Program-made: the position numbers and the translations under genes
Origin: Venturia oleaginea
Taxonomy: Eukaryota; Ascomycota; Dothideomycetes; Venturiales; Venturiaceae
Direction: 5' to 3'
Assembly (NCBI GenBank): GCA_013176395.1
Contig: JABMLP010000013.1
Span: forward strand, 930,001 to 994,000
Length of the DNA stretch: 64,000 nucleotides
Shown here: piece after piece, positions 29,291 to 41,937 of the stretch
Layout: each line of letters begins with the position of its first letter
Numbering within the stretch: the first letter of the stretch is position 1
Notes under the pieces: generated by a model
The model's input: only the letters and a program-made list of their open reading frames with translations
Database searches by the model: none
Told to the model about the DNA's origin: nothing

Positions 29291-32200
29291 AGCCGATCAT
29301 GAAGGCTGCTCACCGTGCCTAGACGCACCGTCAGCTATACATCGCCATTCTTGAGCCGTGGTCACGCCGTCAGCAGGATGTCTCAATTTAATTCAGTCGA
29401 CGACGAGGCGACTACGATGGCAGGCATCCATCAAAGGATGCTGGAAACTCTAGAGCTACTCGCGACAGATGAGAACCCTCCCTTTGAGGACGCCAACTAT
29501 GGAAGTGAGAAGCGCCGCTGCTCATGCCCAGATACCGGGTGTGGCAGATCGCCGCCAATGGGCATACCGGCAGCAGTCTTAAGCAAGTGGAGTTCAATAT
29601 TACCCTTGCAGTCGAGCGTTTTATGGAACAACGTCGTATGCTTGGTAGGCTAAGTGCGACTTGGGTGTACCTGAAGCATCAACAGCGTTGCTACAAGGAT
29701 AAGATGGATCGAGAGACGGTTTATAAGTAGCGTGGTAGGTAGTCAAATCGCTCGTATCACCCTCTACGGGTGAAAATCAGTCAATTCATCCGAGTGGTCC
29801 AATTCACGTTGCTATGCCTCATTTGCTGGGATGTGACGACTGACTGGATTTTGTAAACAACAGCTAACAGCGCAAGGCCAAACTAGAACAGAAATTGTGC
29901 CTGTTGAACCCTAGCTATCTCTCCCTTTCACATTCGGGATACTTGTATAATAGGCTATCCACAATTCCAGCTCAGTATTACAAAGGAAAAAGGAACGCTA
30001 GAGCTTGATGGTAGGAATGATTTCTATAAATAATTAAAGACAAAGATAACTTCCACAGCACCACCACCCAACTATTTCGCTGATGGGAGAAGAACGAGGA
30101 GGCGTCCTCTGGTAGGCTCCGCCGCTGCCTAAAGCACAGAAGACGTATGATAAGAATGATAAGGACTAAGTAGGATATCGTTCTTAGAACCTGTTCACAC
30201 TCTTTATCCAGGACATGTTCGAACGGCGCTTTTCCCCGGAGTTATATTCTTCAAGAATATGTCCTGCAAACAATTGACTAGTGAAAGTGGAATAGAAAGG
30301 GCAAGAAGCCTCCTAGTAAGAGGGCTATTGCTCCTATACTTTCCTATTAGGAAGCACCTATCCAAGATGTGGAGTGAGTTGGTGAAGTTGGCGATATTCG
30401 CTACATTACACTACTAACTCACAGATAAGCTTGGTATCGGCATATTAGTAGTTGCGTAGGTGACCATAAGCGAATCCCCACCGCCGTATGGTTTTGTTTT
30501 TGCAACTAAATGCTCTTCTATCTTTTGCTGCTTCCTAAATGGGCAGAGAGAAGACCTTTGATATGCCGTTCAGGTATCACTTCTACGTCAGCAAAGAAAC
30601 AGCGCAGATAATCTGACACGCTTTCCTCGACTTTTTTTTCTTTTCTTCTGATCAAAATCTAGTCTCTTTAGCTCCAAAATCATCATCTCAGTCCCAGTTC
30701 ATTACTCTCGAGACTATGCTCTCCGACCCCCTCCCCTTTTCTATTCGCTCCCCTTCCAAATGCTTTTGTAATCCTTCGTCTTGACATCTTGTTAAAATCA
30801 ATTGCACCATAGCCCCCTCATTCTACTTTTGCTCGTTCGCTTTCTTGTTCTCAAGTATCTTCTGCTTATCCAGGATGCGAGTTTGATGTTCTATTGGAAC
30901 GCAATCTCCATAGAAAATGAGATATTTGATTAAGTCCTTCATGTGAGCGACAATGTGTCACGTTTGACCTTGGACTTGACTTGGAAGCATGACTTGAATT
31001 CTATGGGATGTGCGAAGTTGTAAGGATGAGGAGCTAACTAAGAGGTAGAGACGAGTCTAAGTACTTGCGACCAGTCTCGCGCTAGACCTGATCGAGCAGA
31101 ACCACCACATTTAACTACATTTAACTGCATTCGAATACCAACATAGTTCGATCATGACACAATGTTGGTTGGCTCGATTTCGACCTCGGATTCTTGGTTT
31201 AGACCGAGATAGACGATTCTGCGGGGTTGTTGCTAGCATTGAGTAAATCTTGGGATAGTATAGGGAGGGGGAGAGGTTTGTTTCCCTTGGTAAGCATGGT
31301 GATGCAATTGAGAAATTGTTTCCTTGAAGTATTGGTTTATAAAGAGATTTGGGCGGGTTCGAGTTTTCAAGGAATCTACGAAAATAGACTCGAGAAAGTA
31401 CATGTTGAATCAGTGGCAGGGGAGAATGTATTCTGTAAGAATATTAAATTTTATGGCGCAGCCAGATCAGGCTTTAGCGAGCGCAAATATATAGTTAATC
31501 CTTCTATCCTCTACTGAATCCTATATAAGTATAGACAAATCAAGAGCCGCTTAGCAATAGACGCACAAACTATTTCCCTTAGTCTATTGTACAAGAGGTA
31601 TATAGCGGCATGGACATAAATCAGCCAACCGATCACCAAGCTTGCTATATATTCGTCGCGGTATACCCCACAAGGGCAGGAACAAGGCTATAGAGAAGGC
31701 TGATCACGAGGATTGGTTATAGGGTCCACTTTTTCTTGGAGTTGAGCGGCATGTCTTCTTACAGGGGCCTACGACCTGCCCGGAGTTTCTATACCGTCTC
31801 GGTTCTATCTGGCATGCTGTAAGTCTTGAAATGGTCTGAAGAAGATTTTGCAAATAATAATTACCCGTGCTATTGACAATTGTTAGCGAATTGATCCGGA
31901 AAAATAATGGCCGAATTTCAAACTTGAAAAACGGCCATTGTTTGCTAGAATTACTTGTACGCTCATCGAGTTCGTTGCGGAGTAGTTGAAAACTTGTCTC
32001 TCTAAAATACCTGATCTGTGCAGCACTTGAGCTCTGAGAGCGTGTACGAGAACTTGAATGGCACGGCCAGATGTTGATTAAGCCAATCCGTCAAAAGATA
32101 AGCCTACGTGTACGAAATCGCATCTCGTAGTACTCCTACACCTCGACCTTGGCTGCATTGACTGACTCCAAGCGCCAGAAGATTGATATGTTTTAAAATT

Positions 32201-35200
32201 CAGCTATCCCATCCAAGTTCTCGTACAAGCTACTACGAAAACGAATTTCACCTTTTGCCAGCAGACGTTCTCACACGACAAAAGTCTTACGACTTCTCGC
32301 ATTCAAATAAAGTTCACAACAAATCCCGAACCCAATTCCAAATATCCAAAAATAACTTTCCCCAAAAGGATGAGCCGAGCCCAATATGATCCCCCGCCAG
32401 CACAGATCCCAGAAAGTACCGCGGTATACGAGTCTCGGTAAATACTTCATAGAGCCAGCCACGCGAATAGTTCTCCCGTCTCGCGTGACAGCAGCGTGCC
32501 GTCAAAGGGAATAAGGTACGAACCCTAATTTTCCAAAGGATTCGCTTATCGCATCGCTCCCATCCAGTGTCCCGGTATTAATTATGATTTATGGTAGGGG
32601 AAACGAAAACTCGGACGGCAGCAAAAACAAAGCGCCCAAACGACAGTTGGGAATCTCCGCACAACTTCGAGAGTTTCTGGAACGATTGCGCGTCACGGAA
32701 AACCTGGCGGGAACAAGTGTTTCTGCATTGGAGATTGGCGCTTACGTTACATGCGTGTATGCATGCATGCGATGAGGCATTCATCGTATCAAGATGTATC
32801 CGTGAATTCTCCTCCCGCGATCGCGAATTGAAGGTAGCCCTGTGATGAAATAAGGGCTGTGCAGGAAAGTATTCATTGAAGACTTAAGAAACAGCTTGTG
32901 GAGGGAAGAAAAGATTGAATGACTTACTCGCCTAAGTGATGGCATAAAGCCTGACTATATATACACTAGAAGTGAAAGTATGAGGTCATTGCCTGAACAT
33001 CACGTGATGCCAAGACCCCCCTATCCCAAGATGTTTCAACACCCTGTTCCCTGCTTGCCTGTCGTGCCTGCTTGCCTGCCTTGCCTGCTTGCCTGCCTGA
33101 CTGCATCATCGAGTTTGAATCGCACCTCAGTCAACACCACACCCCGGAATTTTATAGCATCATCAAGAAAACAAGTTTCATTTCATGTGCTTCAAGTTTA
33201 CACTTCCCTCTTTCGGGTGAAAATACGAGAAGGCTGACGCCTCGTTTCGACATCTTTCCCTCCTATCGCGGTTTCAAATGCCTTTCTCTTGTCCCTTTAT
33301 CATTCCCCACGTCGGATTTCCTTTCGAGACGCTTTGCATATTCTTCTCGAGGTTTCAAACTCAACCCCACTCACTCCACATCTTGGATAGGTGCTTGCTA
33401 TTGGGAAAGCATGGGACCACTACTTCTCCTACTAGGAGGCTTCTTCCCCTTTGGTCGCCCGGCTGGAGGAAACGGTCCAAAAGTTGAATATGGAGTTCCT
33501 GGTGGGTAAGAAGCAGAGCAATGGCTATCAAAGCAGGCGGCCGAGCTTATGCCGGCTTTAAGGCACGCGCAGTATCCGTTATCGCAACCGAGATCTATAG
33601 GGTGAAGTGTTAGCAGTCTATTTAGTGTTATACAGGAGGGACAGGGTTATCCAGAGGCGAAAAGCATTCGTCTCTAGAGTAAGTAGTACGTAACAGCGAC
33701 AGCCAAAGTGGCAAACGCCATCAAGACCGCGGTAACGTAGGTTAGAAGATACATCCTGAGGCGGTTCAGGTTGGCTTTGTTGGTTTGTGAGGATTTGGCG
33801 ATTATTTTGCTCGTCCGTAAGGGTTTGAATGATCTGAATTGTTGTGAGAAGAAGAGAGGATGAGATGGAGGCCAGTTCATCAGACAAACGACTACATATA
33901 TATCGCAGAAATCAAACCTCTTCTATCGCCCATGTAAAAGGCTCAAAGAATCTAGCATGGAGAGAAAGCCGATACTAGGTAACATCAGGAATGGTAGTCG
34001 TACCTCCGAGTCAGTAGACATTACCACGGGATGAAAAGATGGTTAGTTAATACTCTAGTGGATGAAGCTGTTAAATTATATTATCCTTCGCATTTGGATG
34101 CATCGCCTACGGGATGGAAGAGGCGCAGTGCCTTGGCCACTCCTGAAAGGGTATTCCGCAACTTCATCTAGATGGTTTGGAATCGACCCTCATGGGAGCT
34201 GTAAGCAGCGGATAATATCGAGATTCCCATTCATCATTGATGTATGGATGGATTGGATGGGATGAATGCAGGGCCTGGATTGGCTACGAATCCACGCGGA
34301 AACAACGAGGATTTTTATCGTCGTTTATGCATCAACGTGGACATTCTCAAGTTTTGGCCAGCACCATTTCTACTACACATTTGGATTAGTCTATCTACTA
34401 CACGCTGGATCAATATACTGCTCAACCTTATAGGCCGAGATTAGACTGCGACCGCGGCGGAAAAAAAAAAGATAATAGATTAGTAGATAGAGGAGGAGCT
34501 TGCGGTAGTACCACTTGCTCCAGAACTTAATTTTATTTCCTACTCTGAGGTTCTCGAATTCGAGCTCGGAAAGAGAGACTCTATTTCGCCTAAGACCTCG
34601 TGTCTGAGCATAGAATCCTAAGCTCAGTCCTCGCTCGGCTTTGTATGGGGATGTGTAGTAGGATAATCCTTTATATAGTAGACCACTCCAAATGTGTAGT
34701 AGGAATAGTGCTGGCCCAAGTTTTTTTGTTGACTGACTGACTGAGTAATTCTAAGACAGTCTACTCTGCCCACGACCGAACCTAGCTGAAAGATATATAT
34801 AGATCACTAAATTCATACCCCTCAAATAAAAGGATATCCCCCAAAAGGCTGGGTACCGTAGAAATCGGCGAATAGGCGTAGCTTCGTAGGGGTGGGCACA
34901 GACGTTTTTTGTTGGCGAAAACGTAACCTCGCCTGGAAATCGCCCAGAGGTACTATTTTTCCAGACTGAGGTAGAATCCGTGTAAAGAGAAAAGTGAGAG
35001 TGAAAGTTTCGGAATCGGTCCCTAAAGAAGGTCGTCAGTTTTAGAATTCTGATCCGATCTACTGTCATTGAGAAATAAGATAGAAAGAGTAGAAATTTGC
35101 CTTAAAGCCTTGGGTTGAGACTAGACATCGTCGCCAATCATCAATCGGATGAACAGATGAATGCAGGGCCTGGTCCTACCGAGTCCTTACCTAGACGTTA

Positions 35201-36672
35201 ATGCATTCATTACCTGGGCGTAGATTAGAATTGCGGACGTCAGTCAGTCAGTCAGTCAGTCAAAAAAAAATCCCTAAGAACGTCCACGTTGGTTGATGCA
35301 TAAACGATAAAAGAATGACCCGTCTACATTGTCCGTATGCACGTCAACGTGGCATCCTACCCAGAAATAGTCGATGGTGGATGAGTAATACTATGACATC
35401 CAAGGCTCAAAGCTGGGTTTCCCGTAACGCAGTCACCTCGCCGCGGTATTTTCATCTTCGATTCTTCGATGATGAATAAGCTTAAATAAAGAGAAAACAA
35501 ATTCATCCATGATCCAATGAAGCATTGATAGATCATCTCCTCATCTTGAGCTCGATCATCGGATGCATAGATGAATACAGGGTCTCGATGCGTTGCATTG
35601 CGGGCGTGTACGAGCGATAGATAAAAAAGTCTAGATTTGCTGTTTTTGGCCCGTCTAGCCCATCTAAGCCTACGTGTTGTACAAGGTAGAGAGACGTTGG
35701 AATAAAGGGAATCTACTTAAAAACCACATAGTGGCTAAATTTGTTGTTGGCGCTAGCGCGGCTATTCCGTTTCAGCTACCGGTAATCAGGTCGCTAGATT
35801 GGCTGTCGTATCCGGCACATGTATTAATTAACGCGCTAGATGATGGGTGGGCTACCAAATCTCACCAAAACTGAATACGCGAAAACGACGAGATTGTTTC
35901 AAATTATCTGGATTCTTTCGTGTTTACTTCGTATAGCTCGAGATATGTGTGATAACCCAACAACCATGAGGACTTGATTCCAGAACCATTGCTTATACAC
36001 GTCTGCATAAGTTGATGAACTCAGGCCCACGCGTAAGGGGTCTGTGTTTCCAAAGATGATTACATTTACGGTTGAAGATTCTCTCTTCGAGTGCGCATGT
36101 AGCTAGGATACAGTACGGATGCTGCCACCCTGACCTCTCTATGTGAGATGATGAAATACCAACAAAATAAGTAAAGGAGAGGTTTAGTAGGTATCTACAC
36201 CGCCCGTGAGATTGCACTTTTCCTCAATAGAGAGATTATAGGCCACCTTCGTTGCCCATGATCATTTCCATCCGTCGTTTCGTTCCATCCCAAAACAACA
36301 CCCGTAACATAACTGACTTTTGCAATAGACAAGTAGCGAGCAAACAAACACTCCCCAGATCATTAGCCTCCCAAATAACAAAACCAGACAAACAGCAGAG
36401 AACCGTGGTATAAAACGTTATGACGAAAGAGAAGAGGTCCAAGTCGAGCAGTGACAAAACCAAGAAAACAGAGACCAAAACGAGGAAGAGGACCAAGCGC
36501 ACTCTGCCCATTTCCAGCAATATAAAATGTCAAACCAGCGCATCATCGCACCATTAATTATCGCACATGTTAGAGACCTTGAGCTACGAAGGCACACCCA
36601 TGGAATTGGGGCTCGCGTGACAACTAAGCGCAAACAATTAGAACCTGCGGTGCTGTGGGCCGGTGAGGACGG
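29291..36672. other. 7.4-kb gene-poor stretch
   Basis: No gene is supported. Weak candidates only: 29,379-29,653/29,730 plus, where two overlapping frames (MSQFNSVDDEATTMAGIHQR and a later ERFMEQRRMLGRLSATWVYL) could be one frameshifted or spliced gene; 33,411-33,509 plus (MGPLLLLLGGFFPFGR, 32 codons); and 33,674-33,880 minus (68 codons ending in a membrane-like helix). The stretch contains CCTG/CTTG-rich simple repeats (33,050-33,105) and an inverted-repeat region at 34.3-35.3 kb. Poly-A/T runs are frequent. Confidence 0.55.
34322..35306. repeat. Inverted repeat region with GACT microsatellites
   Basis: CGTTTATGCATCAACGTGGA at 34,322 recurs inverted at 35,282-35,306 with a 4-base insertion. 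Inside these, a T-run plus GACTGACTGACTGA (34,722-34,744) pairs with the inverted GTCAGTCAGTCAGTCAGTCA plus A-run (35,242-35,270). GATGAATGCAGGGCCTGG occurs directly near 34,261 and 35,156, with a diverged third copy near 35,568. This looks like the remains of a nested or inverted-repeat transposon. Confidence 0.5.
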
Positions 36673-37781
36673 TTACGAAACAACGCACCCTCTTTCATGA
36701 CGTTTCATGTTACTTCGCACGCTAAAGGCCTTACCACATCCAGCGTGTGAACATTTGAAAGGCTTCTCACCGGTGTGGCTATGGCTGTGGATGCGCAAGC
36801 TGCTCGGGCGGGAGAAGGCCTTGTTGCATGTTTGACAAATGTAGCGATCTTGAGACTGTGGAAATGCGGCGGCGCTTGAGGCACTGATGTAGTGATGGTG
36901 TTGCCATGGGTTGGTCGAGCTTGGTGTAGGTCCAGCATTGAGCGGCATCGTCATTGATGGAGGAAAGTTGGACGGGAGTGCTCGTTGACCGTACATTCCC
37001 ATCATTTGAGAGTCTTGGTAGTAGGGTCCCGCAGTGTTGATGGTGGAAGGGGAGGGGCCATATGGAGATGTCACATACGTTGAGCTGGAGGTGTATGGCG
37101 AAGTTGCTGGCTGCGACACGATCGAGCGTCTCTTACCCAAAGATGTGATGGAAGAGTTCATCGAGGACGAGTAGCTGTGGCGGGGCTCTATCATTGAGTT
37201 CTGAGGTTGACCCATATAGTATGGTTGTGCCGAGACCATGGAGTGACTGGAGATGGTTGACGGCGAATGAGCGTTATCGAGAGATTCTGGTCCAAGAGGA
37301 GGAGTTGGTGGCAGTGTCATTTTCGTGTGGCTAACCAAAACGGGCCCGGCAGATGGTGGAAGCTGTTCATGGTGATATTGTGGGCTTTGAGAGATCATGG
37401 CCTGTTGCTGCTCTTGTTGCAATTGCTGTTGTGCTTGCTGCTGCTGCTGTGGTGCAGCTTGGTTGTCTACTTCTAGTCAGTTCGTGTTCCTCAACTGTTG
37501 ATTGAAAATCTCCTACCGTCAGCGATGCCCAGTAGACTGGAAATCGATGGTAGAGAAGGTTTCCCGAGCTCCTCGCTAGGCGGCGATGGCGGTGTTGGGA
37601 CCCTTTGCTGTTGTGGTTGGTAGGTGTAGCCATACGGTGTGACATTATTGTTGGCGTAAGGACTGGGAACCAGGGTATTACGGCGATGTGTTAGGTACTG
37701 CTGTTGGTGTTGTTGATGTCTAAACTGTGCCTCCAAGAATTGATCCCTTCCTGCAATTCTAACCATGCTGGCGACCTGCAT
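36673..37781 (-). CDS. C2H2 zinc-finger transcription factor, FlbC-like
   Basis: Exons 37781-37517 and 37466-36673 (50-nt intron, gtagga...aagtag) give 352 residues. The N-terminus contains polar Q-rich stretches, including about six consecutive Gln or Gln/Ala from CAG codons at the start of exon 2, and a conserved [10 protein letters not shown] segment. The middle is Ser/Pro/Tyr-rich. The C-terminus has two adjacent C2H2 fingers: [20 protein letters not shown] with HSH, then [20 protein letters not shown] with H and C. The second finger's last ligand may be the Cys of RHERGC. Length, two terminal fingers and the [18 protein letters not shown] linker resemble FlbC-type regulators of asexual development, but this is from memory. 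It is isolated, with about 7 kb and 7.7 kb of apparently non-coding DNA on either side, as is common for developmental regulators. Confidence 0.85.
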
Positions 37782-39320
37782 TTCGAGTGGTGGAGAGGGG
37801 ATGATGGGGAGGGCTGGGCGTCGATGAGGCTGTAAACGGCTTTTGTATTAGGCCGTCAGAACAACGAAACAGTTTCTCCAACTAAACGACGAAGGAACTT
37901 TTGTGAAATGAAAAGGTGATGCTGGAAGTGATGATGGTTGGAGTGACTTTGAGGTCAGTAGAGACAAAAGCATTTGGTAAGGGGATAGGTAGGTTGTAAT
38001 AACAATGCGAAGCGAAATGGACCAGCTTTGAGTCCGCACGGGAACTGGTATCGAGAGTGGGTGGAAGATGCTGGTCCCTGCAACGGCGCTGCAGATGTTT
38101 ATTGTGCCATCAAGCGTGCCCTGTCTGCCTCACAACGGTGGCCAGGGTATCGATCCACCTGGTACCCCTGGCTGTCAATCTATATCCCACCAACACAGCA
38201 CACCCCAAGAGAAGAGTGCAGGGTCTCATGGGGCAGGCGATGATGCGTGCAGATCATGCAGGCTTTTATATTGAGGTACAGGAAGGGTGATGGTGATTGC
38301 GTCCTCGGTACGCTTTCGTCGTGTGCGAGGTGGCAGGCAACATGGGATATGCTGAATGGATTGATATTGAGCTTCCGTGTGAGCCCGGATATTCGCAATC
38401 GCTCCATCAATCGTGGTCGGTGATTTTACCATTTACTCTGCTGGTCAGGGCTGCAGGCGTTCGCAAAGCTGAGTATCGTCTGACGGAGCTCCCGGTGCAA
38501 TAATGGAAATAGATGCTCGACAAGCGACAAACAGGCCAAACTGAAGTAGCAGAGAGCATGAGGGGTAGAGCACTGGGCGCTGAGGGAATCCAAGCTCAGG
38601 ACGAGGTAAAGAAGGGCTCGAGACGGTCAGAAAGACCAAGGACAATAAGAGCTTTCAAGTCACAGGAGTTGCGCTTGGTACGATCCGGCTAACCTCCCGC
38701 ATGGCACGATGCTTGTCAGTTGAGGAATATCTGCATCATGGAGAATAATTTGAGATATCAGTCGGTTCATTATGCGGGCGGATATAACACATGAGGTCCC
38801 CTCGTCCTGTTCGCGATATGCGACAGTGCTTCCGGCAAAGAGAGTAATGTACAGCGACCTGGGTAACTGTCCTAGTCCCAGGCCCAGGGTCGAAGTGATC
38901 AATCGACAGTCCCAGATCGGGCTCATCCCTGTGCACTGCTGCTGCTGCCCTCGTCAAGATTACAGTACAATAATAAACGCCCGCAGTCTCTGGCCCTGGA
39001 TCCAGCCACCCAGGCTAGGCTTGATACCCAGAAGAGCGTCACCATTCATCAGCTCGGGCTTGCACATGAGTGGCAGACGGATGTAGCACAGCGATCCCGG
39101 ATTCCCGCACATCGATCAGTGTGGTGACGATGGCGTTGCCGATGCTCACCTCCACACTGCAGTTCTCAGGTCAGTGTGCAGGGTCAAGACACTTGACTCT
39201 TGTCCACCAAAGACATGGACTGGCTGGCTTCGCTGCTACCAATTCGCAACAGCCAGCAGTCCTCTGCAGTCACATACTACGGTACATGCATACTTGTCTT
39301 ATGCGAGCTCACAACCAGCA

Positions 39321-39512
39321 CGCAGGGCCTCTCTTCACCACCAGGGCCCTGCGCAGGGCCCTCTTCACCACGGCGCAGGGCCACTCTTCACCAAGGCGCA
39401 GGGCCACTCTTCACCAAGGCGCAGGGCCACTCTTCACCACGGCGCAGGGCCACTCTTCACCACAGCGCAAGGCCCTCTTCACCACCGCGCAGGGCCGCTC
39501 CTCACCACCACG
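39321..39512. repeat. Minisatellite, 23-bp unit, about eight copies
   Basis: Unit CGCAGGGCCACTCTTCACCA followed by AGG or CGG. Central copies are 23 bp and nearly identical; the outer ones are 20-31 bp and diverged. Because 23 is not a multiple of three, all three plus-strand frames stay open across it and spell the same peptide in turn, which creates spurious ORFs (39,070-39,601). Confidence 0.9.
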
Positions 39513-41821
39513 CCTCATCTACATCATACAGGTACCCGAGTAGGACACCTTCCCCGCCTCGGATCAATCCTTCTCAACACCCCCAGCACATAGCCTGTTA
39601 GCGCTGAAGGTAGTTCGTGTGCTGTATCCTGTATTGGCACCAGCACACGTTGTTTTCGGATGCATAACGATACCAAACGAGTGGTAACAGCGCAGACACT
39701 AATGCTGTGACGATCACGGTGATCATGCCGTCCGCTGCGTCGGGTACGACATGTCTCGTTTGTGGAGTGGGAAAGTTTCAAATGTTGAAAAAGAAAATGG
39801 CCGCGGGTCTTCTGGAAGGAAAAGAAAAGCTGGCTCTCTCGACAAAGTCACGACTGAAAAAGGGTGGAAATGATCAGCGATCTCCCGGGGCGCGGCACGG
39901 GAAACCCGCAGAGATCGGCAGCCAAAAAGAAAGTGCAGCCTCTTCCATTGGGTGAGTCGGCCCTGGGTCCCTGTGGGAGAATCGTCCGCTGAGTCGGCGC
40001 CAGCTCGCATGGCAGATTTGCAGAGCGAACTCTTGCACAGATGGGCCCATTGAAAAACGCTTTTCTTATTTAACAATTCCTCCGTACATAGCTCCTCGTC
40101 ATCTTATCTGGGGCCAACTATCGTGCACAACCCTCTTTTGCTGTTTCGGGACCTAATTCCCGTCTCGGTTCGCTGAATGATGTTTCCCCCCTTCCGTACC
40201 GTGTAGAACTACCTATCCCACATCCCTGTACGCATCCCTTTCCGAAGGCCTCGCAGAGCAGCTTCACTCGAGCACTCTGCCAGTCAATCACTCGTGCTAT
40301 CATCATCTTGGATGGCTTCGTGCGATGCCGTGTCTGGCCGCGCACCTCTGTCTCTCAACTGCATTATCGAGGTAAAGACGAGTGACCCGGCCTTCCAGAT
40401 TCGCGAGCACATCCATCCACAGCCTGGTACGTTTCGAGACCGCAACGCATCTAATAGGCGGAACAGTCCCGAGGCAGTGGAAAATTGGAGATAACTCCGT
40501 CCAGTCCGGCTCTGTTGATTATTGCTGACATGTTCAAAATTAGGTTACGGTCGACCGACTTGCGATGGGTTCGGCCGAGTATATATTAATCATTGGAGGT
40601 GGACAAACATCTTGTCGGCACCCAAAATAGGTGTCTAACATCTTGTCTCATCTGCCAGTAACTTGTCTCTCTGTGGCTCCGTGCGCTGACCCTCGCATCA
40701 GAAATGGTAGCAAGGTACTTACCTGAAAGTATCTCACAAGGCATCCGCAGCTTCAAACACTCGAGAGTCTTGTCCCTGGATACGCATCGAATCTATGCCC
40801 TCGACAAGACTGCAGCAATCTGTCCTTGTCTGGTTTCCAGATGATCGTCCCCGCACCCCCTCCAGTGCTCAGACGTCACACTACACAGATGCCAGGCCTG
40901 ACACTGTCCTCTTACCGGATCCCAGGTATTTACCTCTGATCAAAGCCGGTATATTACATTCTCTACCTATGAAGCTGACGCATGCGAAGTCTGTTGCTAC
41001 AATGGTGAATCGTCTTCGATCAGTGGACAGAAGGAGCAACCATTCGTCCAAGGTGATTGCAGGATAGAGGTTCCTTCACACATATCGCTATGAACTCTTT
41101 GGTAGCAGCAGTTCTATAAACGGTCGCCAGAATATGGCACCCACACTCTTTGCGGATATGACAGTTCAGCAATCCGCATCGACTGATTTGCAACATCTGT
41201 ACTATGTACAGTACTGGACAAGGTCAGCCCATTCAAGGTGAGATTTACGAGCAACCAGGTTAACCCTTGTGATTCCCCGGGTGTGAGGAGGGAATGAGGC
41301 GGACACCGCCAGTGATTCAGCTTATCGGCAATTGGTTGTCGGTGCTCGGCAGGACGAACATATCATGTACGAAGTGGCGAGGTTGCACCGAAGCGCAGAC
41401 TCCTCTATCTTTTCGTCGCCATCCTACAAGCTAGGTCACCCACACTGTTGTATGAGTGTGTTATAAGACTTACAGAAGGTGCATCACAGCGTGTCTGAGC
41501 TCACATTCGCGACAAAGCGAAGGAGGTTTTGCTGCAGAGGCCAGCTTTGGCAGAACGAAAGGACGATTACCCGGCGCAAACTGCACCTGTCAAAAGTGCA
41601 TGCCTCAACGGTGAACCGATCACGCTGACCAGCGGCCCAATGGGATGTAGCCCAATGCACCTTGATGCTTGTCCTCGCCTCCGCAGTCGATCGCGCTGTC
41701 CAGTCGTCGTCTGTGAACATCTCCGGGATCGATCAACAATGCATATGGCTGCAGAAGGAACCTGCATCCTCATCGTACATGTACCTTGTTTCGCCTTTAT
41801 CCTACTATGGTCTGAAGGGTA

Positions 41822-41937
41822 TTACATGTTAGGACGCGGATCATCTACAAGGACCTCGGGACTTCCAATACTCGTAGATTCAGTTTTTTTTTAGTATGTT
41901 TTAGGACCTGGTAAGTGATCCGCATCCTAACATGTAA
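41822..41937. repeat. 116-bp hairpin with 22-bp arms
   Basis: TTACATGTTAGGACGCGGAT with CA at 41,822-41,843 pairs with its reverse complement at 41,916-41,937, with one mismatch. The loop contains a run of T. It could be a miniature inverted-repeat element or an RNA/terminator-like hairpin; no gene lies beside it. Confidence 0.7.

Noticed and set aside
31867..31960. Palindrome around AATGGCCGAATTTCAAACTT as a sixth copy of the dispersed repeat
   Set aside because: It has GGCCG arms rather than CTGGCAA and lacks the ATCGATAT outer arms.
39070..39601. Three overlapping ORFs of 133-157 codons
   Set aside because: Produced by the 23-bp minisatellite, which keeps all frames open.
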